Shown: positions 37,715 through 51,377, counted from the stretch's first letter. The stretch is DNA of 64,000 bases from Paraspadella gotoi (GCA_051294375.1 CM119264.1:30135693-30199692); one strand, 5' to 3'. Numbers and translations are program-made. The notes: generated by a model from the letters alone, not told the origin.

Positions 37715-37830
37715 TGGTGATTGTGATGATGATGATGATTATGATTAAGATGATGATGATGATGATTATGATTAAGATGATGATGATGATGATTATGATG
37801 ATGACGATGATGATGATTATGATTAAAAAA
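37715..37830. repeat. GAT microsatellite with GATTATGATTAA units
   Basis: GATGATGATGATTATGATTA units. The left-arm partner (34225-34330) has ATCATC/TAATCATAA sequence instead of a clean repeat. Confidence 0.85.
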
Positions 37831-38198
37831 TTTTCTTTTCGATTAACGGAGATATTTTCCTAGGACAAATAGAAGCTCTGGNNNNNNNNNNNNNNNNNNN
37901 NNNNNNNNNNNNNNNNNNNNNNNNNNNNNNNNNNNNNNNNNNNNNNNNNNNNNNNNNNNNNNNNNNNNNNNNNNNNNNNNNNNNNNNNNNNNNNNNNNNN
38001 NNNNNNNNNNNNNNNNNNNNNNNNNNNNNNNNNNNNNNNNNNNNNNNNNNNNNNNNNNNNNNNNNNNNNNNNNNNNNNNNNNNNNNNNNNNNNNNNNNNN
38101 NNNNNNNNNNNNNNNNNNNNNNNNNNNNNNNNNNNNNNNNNNNNNNNNNNNNNNNNNNNNNNNNNNNNNNNNNNNNNNNNNNNNNNNNNNNNNNNNNN

Positions 38199-38234
<36 letters not shown>

Positions 38235-38236
38235 TG
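38199..38236. repeat. CAAT tetranucleotide repeat
   Basis: Nine CAAT units after a gap; partner of the TTGA-rich stretch at 33990-34080. Confidence 0.9.
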
Positions 38237-38399
38237 AAAATCTTGGCTCGTACGACTTTTCCGTTTACTATAAATGTTTTAAATAACAGTAAACTGAGTT
38301 TTTAACATGAATTAATTTGTTTTTCGCAGATTCCCCGACTGAATCAGCAAAAAAAAACAACAACAAAAAAACAAAAACAAAAAAAAACAAGCAACCGCC

Positions 38400-38646
38400 G
38401 TTGTAGTTCCCTTTTGTCTCGACTCGCTAGACGGTAGCTTCGCTTTCCTGAGTGCAACGTTGCCAGTCTGCCATCTGCCATCTTCCATCTGCAACTCTTC
38501 CCCGTCCACGATCATCTCTCACTCGCCAACTGTAAATCCAACGCCCTTCTTGATCAGATATCATCTGTAACCGATTCCATCTCTCTCCGTTCGTCTTTAA
38601 CACGACTTCTCTCATTTCTTCCTTAAGAGAAAAAAAAATATTAGAG
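38400..38646 (+). promoter_or_regulatory. Possible 5' region of the secreted-protein exon with CCATCTT motifs
   Basis: This moderately GC-rich segment lies directly upstream of the ATG at 38647 and has overlapping GCCATCTGCCATCTTCCATC, which resembles YY1-type sites often placed at start sites. It is conserved in the left arm at about 33575-33810. Open frames on the opposite strand (about 60-95 codons) occur in both copies but disagree after the first ten residues, so I do not call them genes. A promoter role is inference only. Confidence 0.22.
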
Positions 38647-39158
38647 ATGCAATCGACGCCCCTTCACTCCCTCCTCCTCTTCCTCCTCTTCCTCCTCGCC
38701 ATCGCAGCGACATCTACGATGAAAAAACAAACTAAAAACAAAAGGGAAACAAAGGATGAGTTTAATCAGAGGCGTCTCGAGTGGAACCAGAGACGGGCGT
38801 CTTTTATGTCCCCTTCGTTTCCGGCGGGTTCGTCTTCGTTGGAGGGTTCTTCTTCGTCGTCGTCGTCGTCTTCGTCGTCGTCATCGTCGTTAATTAAGGA
38901 TAAAAACCATTTTCTCTTTAACTCAAAAGGGAAAATCAATTTTGATGTCGATTCTGATTTATTATCTAAACTCAATTCATCGGCGGATGAATACTTTTCC
39001 GGATTCGCTGCCGCACCTGCCGCCGACGCCGCCGCCGCCGGCGCAGCTCCTGTCGCCCCTGCCGTCCCTGCCGCCCCTGCAGCCCCTGCCGCCGCAGCCG
39101 ATTCAGTTTCGTCTGAAAAACTCAGGCGAAAATCAAAAGGACAAAGACGACGACGAAG
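38647..39158 (+). CDS. Possible first exon of a secreted protein, in the palindrome's right arm
   Basis: An ATG at 38647 opens a frame whose first residues, MQSTPLHSLLLFLLFLLAIA, look like a signal peptide ending near ATS. A hydrophilic segment rich in K, R, Q and E follows, then a serine run from a TCG microsatellite, then LIKDKNHFLFNSKGKINFDV and DSDLLSKLNSSADEYFSGFA, an Ala/Pro tract and a basic end. The frame reaches a good donor, GAAG/GTAAAT, with GT at 39159. The hydrophobic leader comes from a CTC repeat, which weakens the signal-peptide reading. The same sequence lies inverted at about 33.0-33.56 kb but is broken there by several one-base indels. Which copy is correct cannot be decided here. 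No function is proposed. Confidence 0.33.
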
Positions 39159-40049
39159 GTAAATATGAAAGATGGAATTTTTTTAATTTCGAAATCGCGA
39201 CAAAGAGGGAAATGTCATGTATTTATAAGTCTAATAGGAGTTTGTCAGTTGTTTTTATCTATACTGACTTTTAAGTTTAATTATTCTTCACGCACGTTTA
39301 AATATTTTAACATAAGATTAACGAAGTAAAAAAAAAATTAAAAAAGATAATTAATTTGTAGATTATTAAACGAAAAAAATAATTCTTAAAGCTCCGCGAG
39401 AAATAGAGTTTTCTCGGGAGAGCGTTGTTTCTACTTTGCTTCTTCAAACGCAACTAATTTGAGTTTCACGGAGAAGCCAAAGTAACAAAGATACTGACCG
39501 AGATAATGACAGTATTAATAGAGAGGGCGAGGCATATCTTTGTACATTTTGTTTGTCTTTTGTGATGTCGACTTTGTCGTGTGATAGTGGATTAGTATGT
39601 TAGCTTTATCGGGTAAGTCTGGATTAAGTTGTTGGCTAAATCGTGTGTGTGAGAGTGTGAGAGTGTGAGAGTGAGTGTCGATTGGGAGCTCACTGCTCGG
39701 CTTTTCTGGGGTGGATATTGATTAGAGTTATCAGAATTGTCATTTAAGAGCAAATATTGAGTTGTTGACGTATTGACTAAATTTTTTTTTCGGTTAAGCC
39801 TAATGATATTTGTCTGATATTTGCCAATGACGTCGCCAGCTTTGCCGAGTTAATATTTTCATTGGCTTGTAAGCTATGTCGTGTAAACATCAATTGTCAG
39901 TTTTGTTAAGATAAGAGTTGTTAGCTTTAGATCACTGAAAGTAGACTATAAAGTTTTTAGCAGTAATTAATACGGGTACGATTGTCTTCGTATGAGGACT
40001 GATCCTGTCTTTAACGCTCCTAGGCATACTCCAGCAATAGCTGTGAGAA

Positions 40050-40350
40050 ACTATGAATCAGATGCTGGGGACAGTTAAGAATAAAACAGACTGAGTGAAT
40101 CAGATGATATGGGCGTGATCCTGATGTCATGGAGGCATAGTACTGCTAGAATCAATGTTGAGGGACGTAAATAACTGTGAATCAGATGTTGGGGAACAGT
40201 AAGAAATAAAACTGCGAATCAGAGTGTTGGGGACCAGCAATGAATCATTTTGAGGTTAGAAAATATCCAGAATAGATTTGGGGGACAGTCAAAAATAAAC
40301 CTGTGAATCAGATGATTAGGGCGAGGCAGAGAAATAAACATGTGAATCGC
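40050..40350 (+). repeat. ~34-base minisatellite
   Basis: About six diverged units sharing TGTGAATCAGATG, TGGGGACAGTAAG and AAATAAA. It is absent as an array from the matching part of the left arm. Confidence 0.65.
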
Positions 40351-40638
40351 CGAAAAAAAGACGCGATGAAAACTGTCCGATGCCAGATGTGAATGAAAAA
40401 AAGATCAAAGGAAAATCTTATTTCAATTCATGAAATGTATGTATGTAATATTTAATAATTAATGTTCAGTGTTTCAATCTATCCGGACGTTTCGTTAAGT
40501 TTACGATGATATTTTAATAGGAAATTAAAATTTAAATTATTTAAACTCATTGAGTCGCGAATTACGACGTAAAAAAATCCGTTGGACTCGAGAAGAGAAT
40601 CGATCCTTTGATATCGTCGTTCGTCTCGGGATTCGTCG

Positions 40639-40670
<32 letters not shown>

Positions 40671-41139
40671 GTGTCGTCGTCGTCGTCGTCTCGTCGTCTG
40701 TTCGTCATCATCAGATCGTCGTCGTCCATCGTAATTTAACTTGCACAGCGACTGTAAGCCGAGTAAATTAAAAAAAGAATATGAAACCCATTGGAAAGAA
40801 AAGTCGGTATTCTAATGGAGGCGAAATAGAGATAAATACATTTTATTTCTACTTCTTTAATTCTCTGTTCAACATTTTATAAAAATCAATTTAATTTTTT
40901 TAATATACATTATTTTCTCGTCTCGCGATCGAAACGATGACTGGTGGAGAAAATGGGGCACACAAAGGGAGAGAGAAAATAGTCTGTCTTTCTTACTTTA
41001 CTTATTATTCTTTCTTTCTTTCTTTCTTTCTTGTCTTTTTTCTTTTTTTTCTTTCTTTCCTTTTTGTTTTCGTAAAAATTAAGTTTTCACATTAATCAGA
41101 TTTTTTTTTTCAAATCTGTTTTCAATTCCGGTGCGTTTA

Positions 41140-41280
41140 GGGGGAGAGAGGGGAGAGAGAGAGAGGAGAAAGAGGGGACAGAGAGGGGGAGAGAGAGGGG
41201 AGAGAAAGGGAGAGAGAGGGGAGAAAGAGGGGACAAAGAGGGGAGAAAGACGGGAGAGAGAGGGGAGAGCAGTAGATGGA
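41140..41280. repeat. GGGGAGAGA/GGGGACA purine minisatellite
   Basis: Repeated GAGGGGAGAAAGAGGGGACA motifs at the outer edge of the right palindrome arm; a CT tract follows at 41389-41440. Confidence 0.8.
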
Positions 41281-41387
41281 AAGAGAAGGATATTTTTGTA
41301 TTTTAAATGTTTTTGTTGACAAAAAGAAAAAAAAGTGGCTACGAAAAAAGGAAATAATTGTTATTATATTGTGAGATTTCCCCCCCC

Positions 41388-41420
<33 letters not shown>

Positions 41421-41514
41421 TCTCTTCTCTCTCTCTATCTTGCCTCCCTCTCATTCTCTATTTGTCTCCGTTCGTTGATATATTTATGTATATGGTTTTT
41501 CCAGACCAAATTGT

Positions 41515-43860
41515 GTCGAATCAAACCGGATTTTGTATCTTTCTTATCTTTCTTATCGTTCTTATACTTTTCATATCCTTATTCTTTCTTATGATGTTTC
41601 TTATCTTTCTTATCGTTTTCGAACAACCGGCCATTTTTTTTTTCTTCTTATTTGTCTTCATCTTTCTTTATCTTCTTTATCTTTCTTATCTATCCTTATC
41701 TTATGCTTTCTTAATCTTTTTCGAATCCAACCAGGCCATTTTTTTTCTTTCCTTATCTTTCTTTCTTTCTTATCTTTCTTATTCTTATGCTTCTTTATCT
41801 TTCTTAGTCTTTTCGAATCAACCGGCCATTTTTTTTTCTTTCTTATCTTTTCTTATCTTTCTTATCTTTCTTATCTTATCTTTTCTATCTTCTTATCTTT
41901 TGCGGAATCAAACCGCGCCATCTTTTTTCTTTCTTATCGTTTCTTTAATCTTTCTTATCTTTCTTATCTTATTTATCTTCTTCTTTCTATCTTTCGACAC
42001 GCATTTTTTCTCTTATCTTTCTTACCTATTCTTTCTTAGTTCTTCTACTATCTTTCTTATCTTTCTGTAATCTTTTCGAGAGAATCAACCGGCCATATTT
42101 TTTTCTTTCTTATTCTATCCTTTCTTATCTTTCTTATCTTCGTTAATCTTATCTTTCTTATCTTTCTATCCTTATGTCGAATCAAGCCGGCCATGTATTT
42201 TTTTCTTCTTATTTTCTTATCTCTTATCTTGTCTTTTCTATGCTATCTTATCTACTTTCTTTCTTTGATCCTTTTTTTTCTCTATCTTTCTTAATCTTCT
42301 TTATTCTCTTTTTTTATCTCGGGCGCCATTTTTTCTGTATCTTTTATCTTTTTCTTTATGCTTTTCTTATTCATCTTTGTTCCGAATCAACCGGCCATTT
42401 TTTTTGTCTTTGTCGTTATGCTTGTCTTATCTTTCCTTATCTTTTCCTTATCTTTCTTATCTTATCTTGTCTATATCTTTCTTATCTTTTCGATGCAACC
42501 GGCCATTTTTTTTTCTTTCTTAGTCTTTCTTATCTTTTCTTATCTTTCTTATGCTGTTCTTAATCTTTGCTTTCTTATCTTTACTTGATGCTTTCTTATC
42601 TTATCTTTCTATTATCTTTCTTATCTTTTCGAATCAACCGGCCATTTTTTTTCTTTCTTATCTTTCTTATCTTTATCTTTCTTATCTTTCTTATCTTATC
42701 TTTCTTATCTTTCTTATCTTTTCGAATCAACCGGCCATTTTTTTTCTTTCTTATCTTTCTTATCTTTCTTATCTTTCTATTCTTATCTTCCTTATCTTTC
42801 TTATCTGTTTCGAATCAACCGGCCATTTTTTTTTCTTTCTTATCTTTCTAATCTTTCTTATCTTTCTTATCTTATCTTTTCTTATCTTTCTTATCTTTTC
42901 GAATCAACCGGCCTTTTTTTCTTTCTTATCTTTCTTATCTTTCTTATCTTTCTTATCTATCTTTCTTTATCTTTTCTTATCTTTTCGAATCAACCGGCCA
43001 TTTTTTTTTCTTTCTTATCTTTCTTATCTTTCTTATCTTTCTTATCTTTCTTATCTTATCTTTCTTATCTTTTCTTATCTTTTCGAATCAACCGGCCATT
43101 TTTTTTCTTTCTATCTTTCTTATTCTTCATCTTTCTATCTCTTATCATCTCTATCTTTCTATCTTTTCGAATCAACCGGCCATTTTTTTTCTTTCTTTCT
43201 TATCTTTCTTATCTTTCTTATCTTTCTTATCTTATCTTTCTTATCTTTCTTATCTTTTGAATCAACCGGCCCATTTTTTTTTTCTTTCTTATCTTTCTTA
43301 TCTTTCTTATCTTTCTTATCTTTGCGTTATCTTTATCTTTCTTATCTTTCTTATCTTTCGAATCAACCGGCCATTTTTTTTCTTCTCCTTATCTTTCTGA
43401 CTTTCTTAATCTTTCTTATCTTATCTTTCTTATCTTTCTTATCTTTTCCCTCGATTCAACCGCCCGCTGGCCATTTTTTTTTCTTTCTTATCTTTCTATC
43501 TTTCTTATCTTTCTTATCTTTCTTATCTTATCTTTCTTTATCTTTCTTTATCTTTTCGAATCAACCGGCCATTTTTTTTCTTCTTATCTTTCTTATCTTT
43601 CTTTTATCTTTCTTATCTTTCTTATCTTATCTTTCCTTATCTTTCTATCTTTTCGAATCAACCGGCCATTTTTTTCTTCTTATCGTTTCTTATCTTTCTT
43701 ATCTGTCTTATTTATCTTTCTTATCTTTCTTAATTCTTGTTTCGAATAACCCGGGACCATTTTTTTTCTTTCCTTATTCTTTCTTTCTTTTAATCTTTCT
43801 TATCTTTCTTCCTTGATCTTTTGTCTTCTTCGAAATCAACGGCCAATTTTTTTTTCTTTA
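41515..43860 (+). repeat. Higher-order satellite, about 25 units of roughly 95 bases
   Basis: Each unit has TTTTCGAATCAACCGGCCAT, a T run, then several TTTCTTATC repeats. Unit starts recur about every 85-110 bases. The inner nine-base repeat gives TTATC (GATA on the minus strand) more than a hundred times. The first units (41515-42330) are the most diverged and the middle ones (42600-43400) the most regular, as expected for an array expanding from its interior. The long open frame across it (42551-43816) is repeat translation, not a gene. Confidence 0.9.
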
Positions 43861-44384
43861 TCGAAAACGTGTGGCGAGTGAGATAAGGTAGCTCGAGTTG
43901 GGATTGGATGGGTTGGGGTATAAGAGATTTTTTTTCTTTCTTATACAAAATAAAAGAAAATTGAAAAAAAACCAACTTTTTTTGACAAAAATAGAAAAAT
44001 GAGAGAAAAAAGATTTAAAAAAATAAATGTAATTAGTAAAAAGAAATTCAATTTGAGCTAAAAAAATCCGATATGACTATTCATTTATCTTAGATATGAC
44101 TGACGTAATGATTACAATTAATTAGTGGTTAGTCAATATTAGTCAATATTAAATAAGAATAAAGAGATATGGTTTATTATATAATTCTTTAACCTAACAT
44201 TTGTAGTATTACACAAGAACTAAATCATTTTCGAAACAATCCACAAAGTATTCTGCTAAACAAATTGTTATATTAAAAATGTTATATCTTTCTGATGGTT
44301 TTTTTTAGTAATATTCACTTGTTTTTAAGATTTGACAAAATTTGAGACATTCTAATGTGTTAAAAAGATATTTACTTACTTACT

Positions 44385-44385
44385 G

Positions 44386-44423
<38 letters not shown>

Positions 44424-44549
44424 AACAATAACAACAACAAGGGAGAGTTTATCAACTTCTTAAAAAATCTTCTTTTGGCTTCAATCGAATTCGAGAGAAA
44501 CAATCGACTGAATGATTAATGACCAGAGTCACGCCGTATATCCGCTCGT

Positions 44550-44592
<43 letters not shown>

Positions 44593-44793
44593 TATATAAA
44601 ATGAGTAAATGAGAAAGAGAGAAAGAGAAAAAGAGAAAAAAAAGGAAAGAGAGATAGAGAAAATAAATAGAAAGAGAAAGAGAGCGATAGAGAGCGATAG
44701 AGAGCGAGTGCTTAGATTCAATCACACTTTCCACTTTCTTTCATTTTCTTTTGTTTTCTGTTTACCGACGCAATTAATCAGGCCGCGGTTAGA

Positions 44794-44865
<72 letters not shown>
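44385..44865. repeat. CAA run and two GA microsatellites
   Basis: CAA at 44391-44440; GA at 44553-44592 followed by TATATATA; GA-rich to 44705; GA at 44800-44863 with one AAAG break. Confidence 0.9.
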
Positions 44866-44867
<2 letters not shown>

Positions 44868-46204
44868 GCTCAAGAAATGTATTGCCGCGCGGATGAGTTG
44901 TGAAATGAAAGGGGGGGGCGGTGTGATCTGATGGTGAGATAGTGAGGGTTGAAGGAGCCTCACGCAGTTTGAAAGGCAGGAGTTAAAAGGAAAAAGAATT
45001 TCACGCAAAGAAACCATCATGAGGAGTGAACTAAGTCAGGGGTGTAAAGAAGTGAGTGATGAATGCTTATTGTAGAATGGTTATTGGTTATTTAAGGAAG
45101 CGATCTGCATAAGACTGAAAAGTTTAAAGAGCTGAGGTGCAAAGTAGTGAAAAAAATAAATTAAGCGAAGTAATACATGGGTATTAAAGCCAGGGTGTAA
45201 GATACTTTCCAGTCGTGACTAAATATTAGTGACACAATACAGCGATGTAAGCATGGACCGAGGACTGAGGAGAGAGAGAAAAGCTTTAACAACAGAAATG
45301 TAAAATATTGTCTCGCCTCCGGTCAATCTTTTGACTTGACCTTGACCTTGACTTGACCTTGAAATGACCGATTCTTTCGGCTTTCTGGTCAACCTTCATT
45401 TGGTTTCTTTTAGCCACAGTTTTGAGAAACTGATCATTCGCGAAGAACCAGTTACAAATTAAAATTATATTTAATTATATAAAATATAATTATAATTATA
45501 AAATTATATTTTATTTTATTATATTTAAATTTTTAAATTATATTTACAAATTATAGTACGGCCGTCAGGAATCAAGTTTTCACAGATTCCACAGATTCCA
45601 CATTTTGAACCACAATTTTCACGATTTTTTCTTTATAAAATAGAACGTTTTCGGAATTTATACCACGTTTTCGAGAGCGCGCTCTTCTTGCTTTAAGCTT
45701 TGATCTCGCTCGGGCGCCGAATACTACCTGAAGGATCTTTCCCAAAACGTAGCCCGCCAATTTTCCAAGCGCTCTCCCGTCGCTCCTTCTCTCTCTTCTG
45801 CTCTCTCGAATTCTGCCTCCTCATCCTTCTCTCCCTCGCTTCCTTCTCACCATCATCGCTCTCACGCACACCATTAACGCCCTCAACCGCAACCTTCGCC
45901 CCACTGCGAACGCTCTCATCACTGCTCTCTCCTGCTCTTTGTTTCAGACAAAGGACGCTCGCCCTGGCAACGCTTCTTTCTCGAATCTGTGCAGAGAGAT
46001 CCCTGGTCGCCCACCTCTTTGAGGATCTAAGGAACGCCCTCGTGTATCCGCCATAAATCGTCTTACCCTATTCATACGGACCGAAACGGCCGCCTTCAAG
46101 GCGTCTCTGCGTGCTCTTCGGCGAGTGGTGCTGTTCCCATTACACCTGTGTAGGAGTTGCAAGACATCAGTGCTTGTTCCTCGCAATAGGAGTCGCGCGA
46201 CAGC

Positions 46205-46223
46205 CGTCCGGGTTGCCCGGACG
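46205..46223. repeat. GC-rich 8-base-pair hairpin
   Basis: CGTCCGGG, loop TTG, CCCGGACG. It lies in an otherwise unassigned GC-rich stretch (45690-46350). Confidence 0.5.
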
Positions 46224-46454
46224 TCGAGGCCGATGAAGGACGTCCACCAAAACAGTACCGAAAGTTGTTCTCTAAAACGAAGGTACTTCCGTGATCAACG
46301 AAAGATCAGGAGCATGTATGATCGGCGACGGAGCATATATATTATTATGTCACCCCGATCTTGTCTATCTTCTCTAGAGTGTCGAGAAAAGAAGAGCATT
46401 GAGGAATCGGATGAGGGTTCGACGATACGGTGGGATCAGAAGTTACGGCATGGA

Positions 46455-47520
<1,066 letters not shown>

Positions 47521-48058
47521 TCCTGCTAGACTGAGTCAGTCTGATTAAAAGCTTGGCAGGGTCCCTGCTAGACTTAGTCTTGATTAAAACCTTGCAGGGT
47601 CCTGCTAGACTAAGTCAGTCTTGATTAAAAGCTTGCAGGGTCCTGCTAGACTGAGTCAGTCTTGATTAAAAGCTTGCAGGGCAGTCCTTAATTTACCACA
47701 GCTTGTGTTAATTCAGTGGCGAGATATCTTAATATTAGATAGTAATCATAGTATAATTAATGATAGTTTTCATATAAGTTGTACCAATTTCTTTCTTTGT
47801 TAAACTATGTGTGAGACAGCTTTTATTTTATATATATTTTATCATATTAATGATAAACAAGAAATTAACTCTGACTTTTTTAGGCATAAAGATGTAACAC
47901 ACGAGCTGACTCTTTTTTCCTTTAATCTTTCGCCGCGAAGAAAATTTAAAAAGAAAAAAAAGAAAAAAAGTAAATAAGAAAAAAACAATAAATTTTTTTT
48001 TTCTTAGAAAAAAAAAATATCAAAAATTCCTGTGAAGCACGAACAATCAGAGAAAGAG

Positions 48059-48062
<4 letters not shown>

Positions 48063-48142
<80 letters not shown>

Positions 48143-48262
48143 TAAAGAATAAACAGCTTCACTCCCTAAGGTTCACGTTGCTTCCGGTTCGAGGAATATC
48201 AACAAAAAAAAGTGCGGCGGCGGCGGCGGCGGCTGCGGCGGCGGCGGCGGCGGGGGCCGTCC
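48063..48262. repeat. GA microsatellite and CGG repeat
   Basis: GA to 48142, then unique sequence, then a CGG run at 48210-48254 with one CTG break, an unusual GC-rich repeat in this AT-rich region. Confidence 0.9.
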
Positions 48263-48403
48263 ACCTTAGCCCTGCTGCCCCCTTAAGCTAAGCAAATATA
48301 ACCACTTTCCGCTCACCTATTGCTTTTCTCCCGCCTCAGCTTGAGGCTCAAGCAACGCCACTCGAGAGGGACCATGTCGCTCCTCGTACCGTTGCTCTCT
48401 CTC

Positions 48404-48457
<54 letters not shown>

Positions 48458-49058
48458 GACAATCGCACGTATTTCCATCGCCTCGGGTCTCTTACCTCTC
48501 CGCCCTCGCCCCCCCTCCAATGCAATAACGCAGACTCAATGACTCCTCTTCTCTCTCCCCCTCCTGTTCCCCTCTTTCCTCTTCCTCCCCTCCTCCTCCT
48601 CCTCCCGCTCCTCCCCTCTTCCTCTTCCCCCTCCTCCTCTCCTCCCTCCTCCATTCTCCCCTCCCCCTATTCCTCTTCCTCCTCCTTCTTCCCCATCAGA
48701 GTCGTCGTCGTCATAACAAGAAATGAAAACAAAACAGAAAAAACAAAAGAGGCCGCGTTTTTTCGCTTCCATCGACACGATTGGTTGCCATTGCTATTGC
48801 AGCCTTCCACTTCCATCTACCCCTCCTGTATATTTTGTACATACCCTTTCTTACGTGGGCGACATGGTATCATTTCTACAAGATTTTTACATTTCTTGTA
48901 GAAAATGTTTCTTATTTTCTACGCCCCGCAAGGTCGAGCGTTCGAGGTAGCGGCCGTCCGAGGAGCAGTTTTAACGTAAGTCCGCAAATTCTTTCTGTCT
49001 AAATCTTGAGAGTGGAGATAAATCTTGAGAGTGAAATAATCTTGAGAGTGGAAATAAA
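48263..49058. other. Moderately GC-rich stretch, no confident gene
   Basis: A 193-codon frame (48320-48901) is driven by CT and TCC repeats. The end has a hairpin and a GTAAGT site at 48979. Compositional contrast with the AT-rich surroundings is real, but no splice-supported exon emerges. Confidence 0.4.
48873..48904. repeat. 11-base-pair hairpin
   Basis: TTTCTACAAGA and TCTTGTAGAAA are separated by a T-rich loop. It sits inside an unassigned 75-codon frame. Confidence 0.5.
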
Positions 49059-49083
49059 NNNNNNNNNNNNNNNNNNNNNNNNN
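49059..49083. other. 25-base assembly gap
   Basis: Gap directly before minisatellite block 2; the bases before it repeat AATCTTGAGAGTG three times. Confidence 0.98.
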
Positions 49084-49720
49084 AGCTTGCGGGTCCTGAA
49101 TAGACTGAGTCAGACTGCATATAAAAACTTCAGGTCCTGCCTAGAATTCAGTTCTTATTAAAACTTGCAGGGTCTGCTATGACTGAGTCAGATCTGGATT
49201 AAAAGCTGGATGTGGTCCTGCTCAGACTGAGTCAGCTTGATTAAAAAGTTGTAGGGTTCTGCTAGACGGTCAGTCTTGATTAAAAGCTGCAGGCGTCCGC
49301 TAGAACTGAGTAGATTCTGTGATTAAAACTTGCAGTGGTCCTGCATAGACTGAGGCATCTTGATTAAAGCTTTGCATGGTCCTGCCAGACTGAGTCAGTC
49401 CTTGATTTAAAAAGCTTCAGTGGTCTGCTAGACTGAGTCAGACTTGATTAAAAAGCTTGCAGGGTCCTGCTAAACTGGTCAGTTTTGATTAAAAGCTTTC
49501 CCAGGGTCCTGCCAGACTGAGTCAGATCTTGATTAAAAACTTGCAGTGGTCCTGCCAGACTGAGTCAGTCTTGATTAAAAGCTTTGCAGGGTCCTGCTAG
49601 ACTGAGTCGACGTCTAAAAACGTTGCAGGGTCCTGCTAGACTTGAGTCAGTCTTGATTAAAACTTGCAGTGGTCCTGCTAGCTGAGTCAGTCTTGATTAA
49701 AAGCTTGCAGGGATCCTTAT
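49084..49720 (+). repeat. 41-base minisatellite, block 2
   Basis: About sixteen units of the same repeat, starting at a 25-base gap and heavily scattered with one-base indels, then the same 260-base flank (49720-49985) as block 1. The error pattern looks like unpolished sequence. A single diverged unit-like segment occurs inverted at about 10160-10195. Confidence 0.8.
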
Positions 49721-50089
49721 TTTCCACAGCTTGTGTTAATTCAGTGGCGAGATATCTTAATATTAGATAGTAATCATAGTATATTAAATGATAGTTTTCA
49801 TATAAGTTGTACCAATTTCTTTCATTTGTTAAACTATGTGTGAGACAAGCTTTAGTATAATACCTCATATTTTAATGACTAAAACAAGAAATTAACTCTG
49901 ACTTTTTTAGCATAAAGATGTAACACAGAGTGACTCTTTTTTCCTTTAATTCTTTCGCCGCGAAAAAATTTAAAAGAAACAAGTAGCAACAAAAACAGTA
50001 GTAGGATACTGCAAGCGTAGATGTTTTTACTTTATTACTAGATGAATAATTAATATATCTATTTTGTTAATGAGCATAATCTCTCCTTT

Positions 50090-50644
50090 GTTCAAGCTTT
50101 TAATCAAGACTGACTTAGTCTAGCAGGACCCTCCAAGCTTTTAATCAAGTCTGACTCAGTCTTGCCTATTCAATCCCACAGCATTTAGATTTCCTATCAA
50201 TGAAGTGGTATGATATTCTTTTGCAAAGTTTCAATCGTTAATTAAAACACATCTGAAAGATATGTACGTATTCATGATTTTTTCAAAAAGGAACGACGAT
50301 GACGACGACGACAAAAACAACGACTAAGATTGTCGCTTCGCCGTATTTTTTCTACTCTTTGTTTACCTTCAGTTGAATAGGGAAATCTTTACAAATTCAT
50401 CTCTCGCTCTCTTTATCTCTTGCCTAAGGGGAAAAAGCTTTCTCGCATATTCATACAAAAATTGAAAAATTAAAGTAAAAGATAACAAAATAAACAAAAT
50501 GCATACAATACAATGTACATTTTACAATAACAAAACAAAAAAACGAGAGAATATAAAAAAGAAAGAAAAAAAAAGAAACATAAGTGGCAGTGTTTTGACT
50601 CCCTGTTTATACATGCATCACCATGGATTGCTGACCGGCAATGA

Positions 50645-50683
<39 letters not shown>

Positions 50684-50702
50684 GTCTCTCATCTTTCTTA
50701 TC

Positions 50703-50750
<48 letters not shown>

Positions 50751-51115
50751 GGCAGATTTACTTCCGGTTTGTTGATCATAATGGACAAACCAAGTCCTAA
50801 ATGTAGATACATGAAGCCGGAAATTGCCTGTTGGCGCCTCCGGTCATGGGTTTGTGACTCTCTCTCCCTCGGTCTGTCTCTGTCTCTCTCTGTGTGTCTT
50901 TCTTCCTCTTTCTCTCTCTTTTCTCTTTCTCACTTCTCAGCTTTGTCTGTCTGTCTTTCTGTCTGCTTGTCCGTCTTTCTCTTTCTTTCTTTTTTTCCTT
51001 TTCTCTTCTCTTCTCTTCTCTTCTCTTCTTCTCTCTCTCTCTTTCTCTCTCTCTTTCAGTCAACGTGTCCGTCAGTCTCTCTCACTCACTCTCACCCCGT
51101 CATTTTTCCCCGACC
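50090..51115 (-). repeat. Right arm of the second inverted duplication
   Basis: Reverse-complement partner of 46455-47520. Its inner end contains two inverted units of the 41-base minisatellite (50093-50190), so the duplication joint lies in or next to that minisatellite. Confidence 0.75.
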
Positions 51116-51339
51116 GACTCTCTTTTCCATCCTAACATGACATGACATGACATTCCTCGACATTAAATGACTACATATAAAGCTTCCGTCATTGTAGTAC
51201 CTTTTTACATTTTGGGCCCTCATCGTCTCGGAGCTAAAATGGGCTTCGAGTCTTGATCCTCCAGGGAAGGATGAATAGCGGAAGAGGATTTATGGGGGAT
51301 AACGAGGGTTTTAACTTGAGAACAAGAGAGAGACAGAGA

Positions 51340-51377
51340 GGGAGAGGGTGGGAGAGAGAGAGGGAGAGAGGGAGAGA

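Larger units (their letters stand above)
37013..38198. other. Two gaps in the right palindrome arm
   Basis: N at 37013-37391 and 37882-38198; the left arm shows what would lie there (34580-35120 and about 34020-34280). Confidence 0.95.
43861..46454. other. No supported gene; GC-rich stretch 45690-46350 noted
   Basis: 43861-44380 is AT-rich. 45300-45360 repeats TTGACCTTGACC. 45480-45555 is an AT-rich inverted stretch. 45690-46350 is GC-rich and has overlapping frames (118 codons plus, 80 codons minus, and an unannotated frame containing THTINALNRNLRPTANALIT). It may be a decayed coding sequence, but no family is recognised. Confidence 0.4.

Noticed and set aside
42551-43816. 421-codon plus-strand frame
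   Set aside because: It translates the TTTCTTATC satellite into repeated Phe/Leu/Ser blocks; there is no non-repeat segment and no splice or promoter signal.
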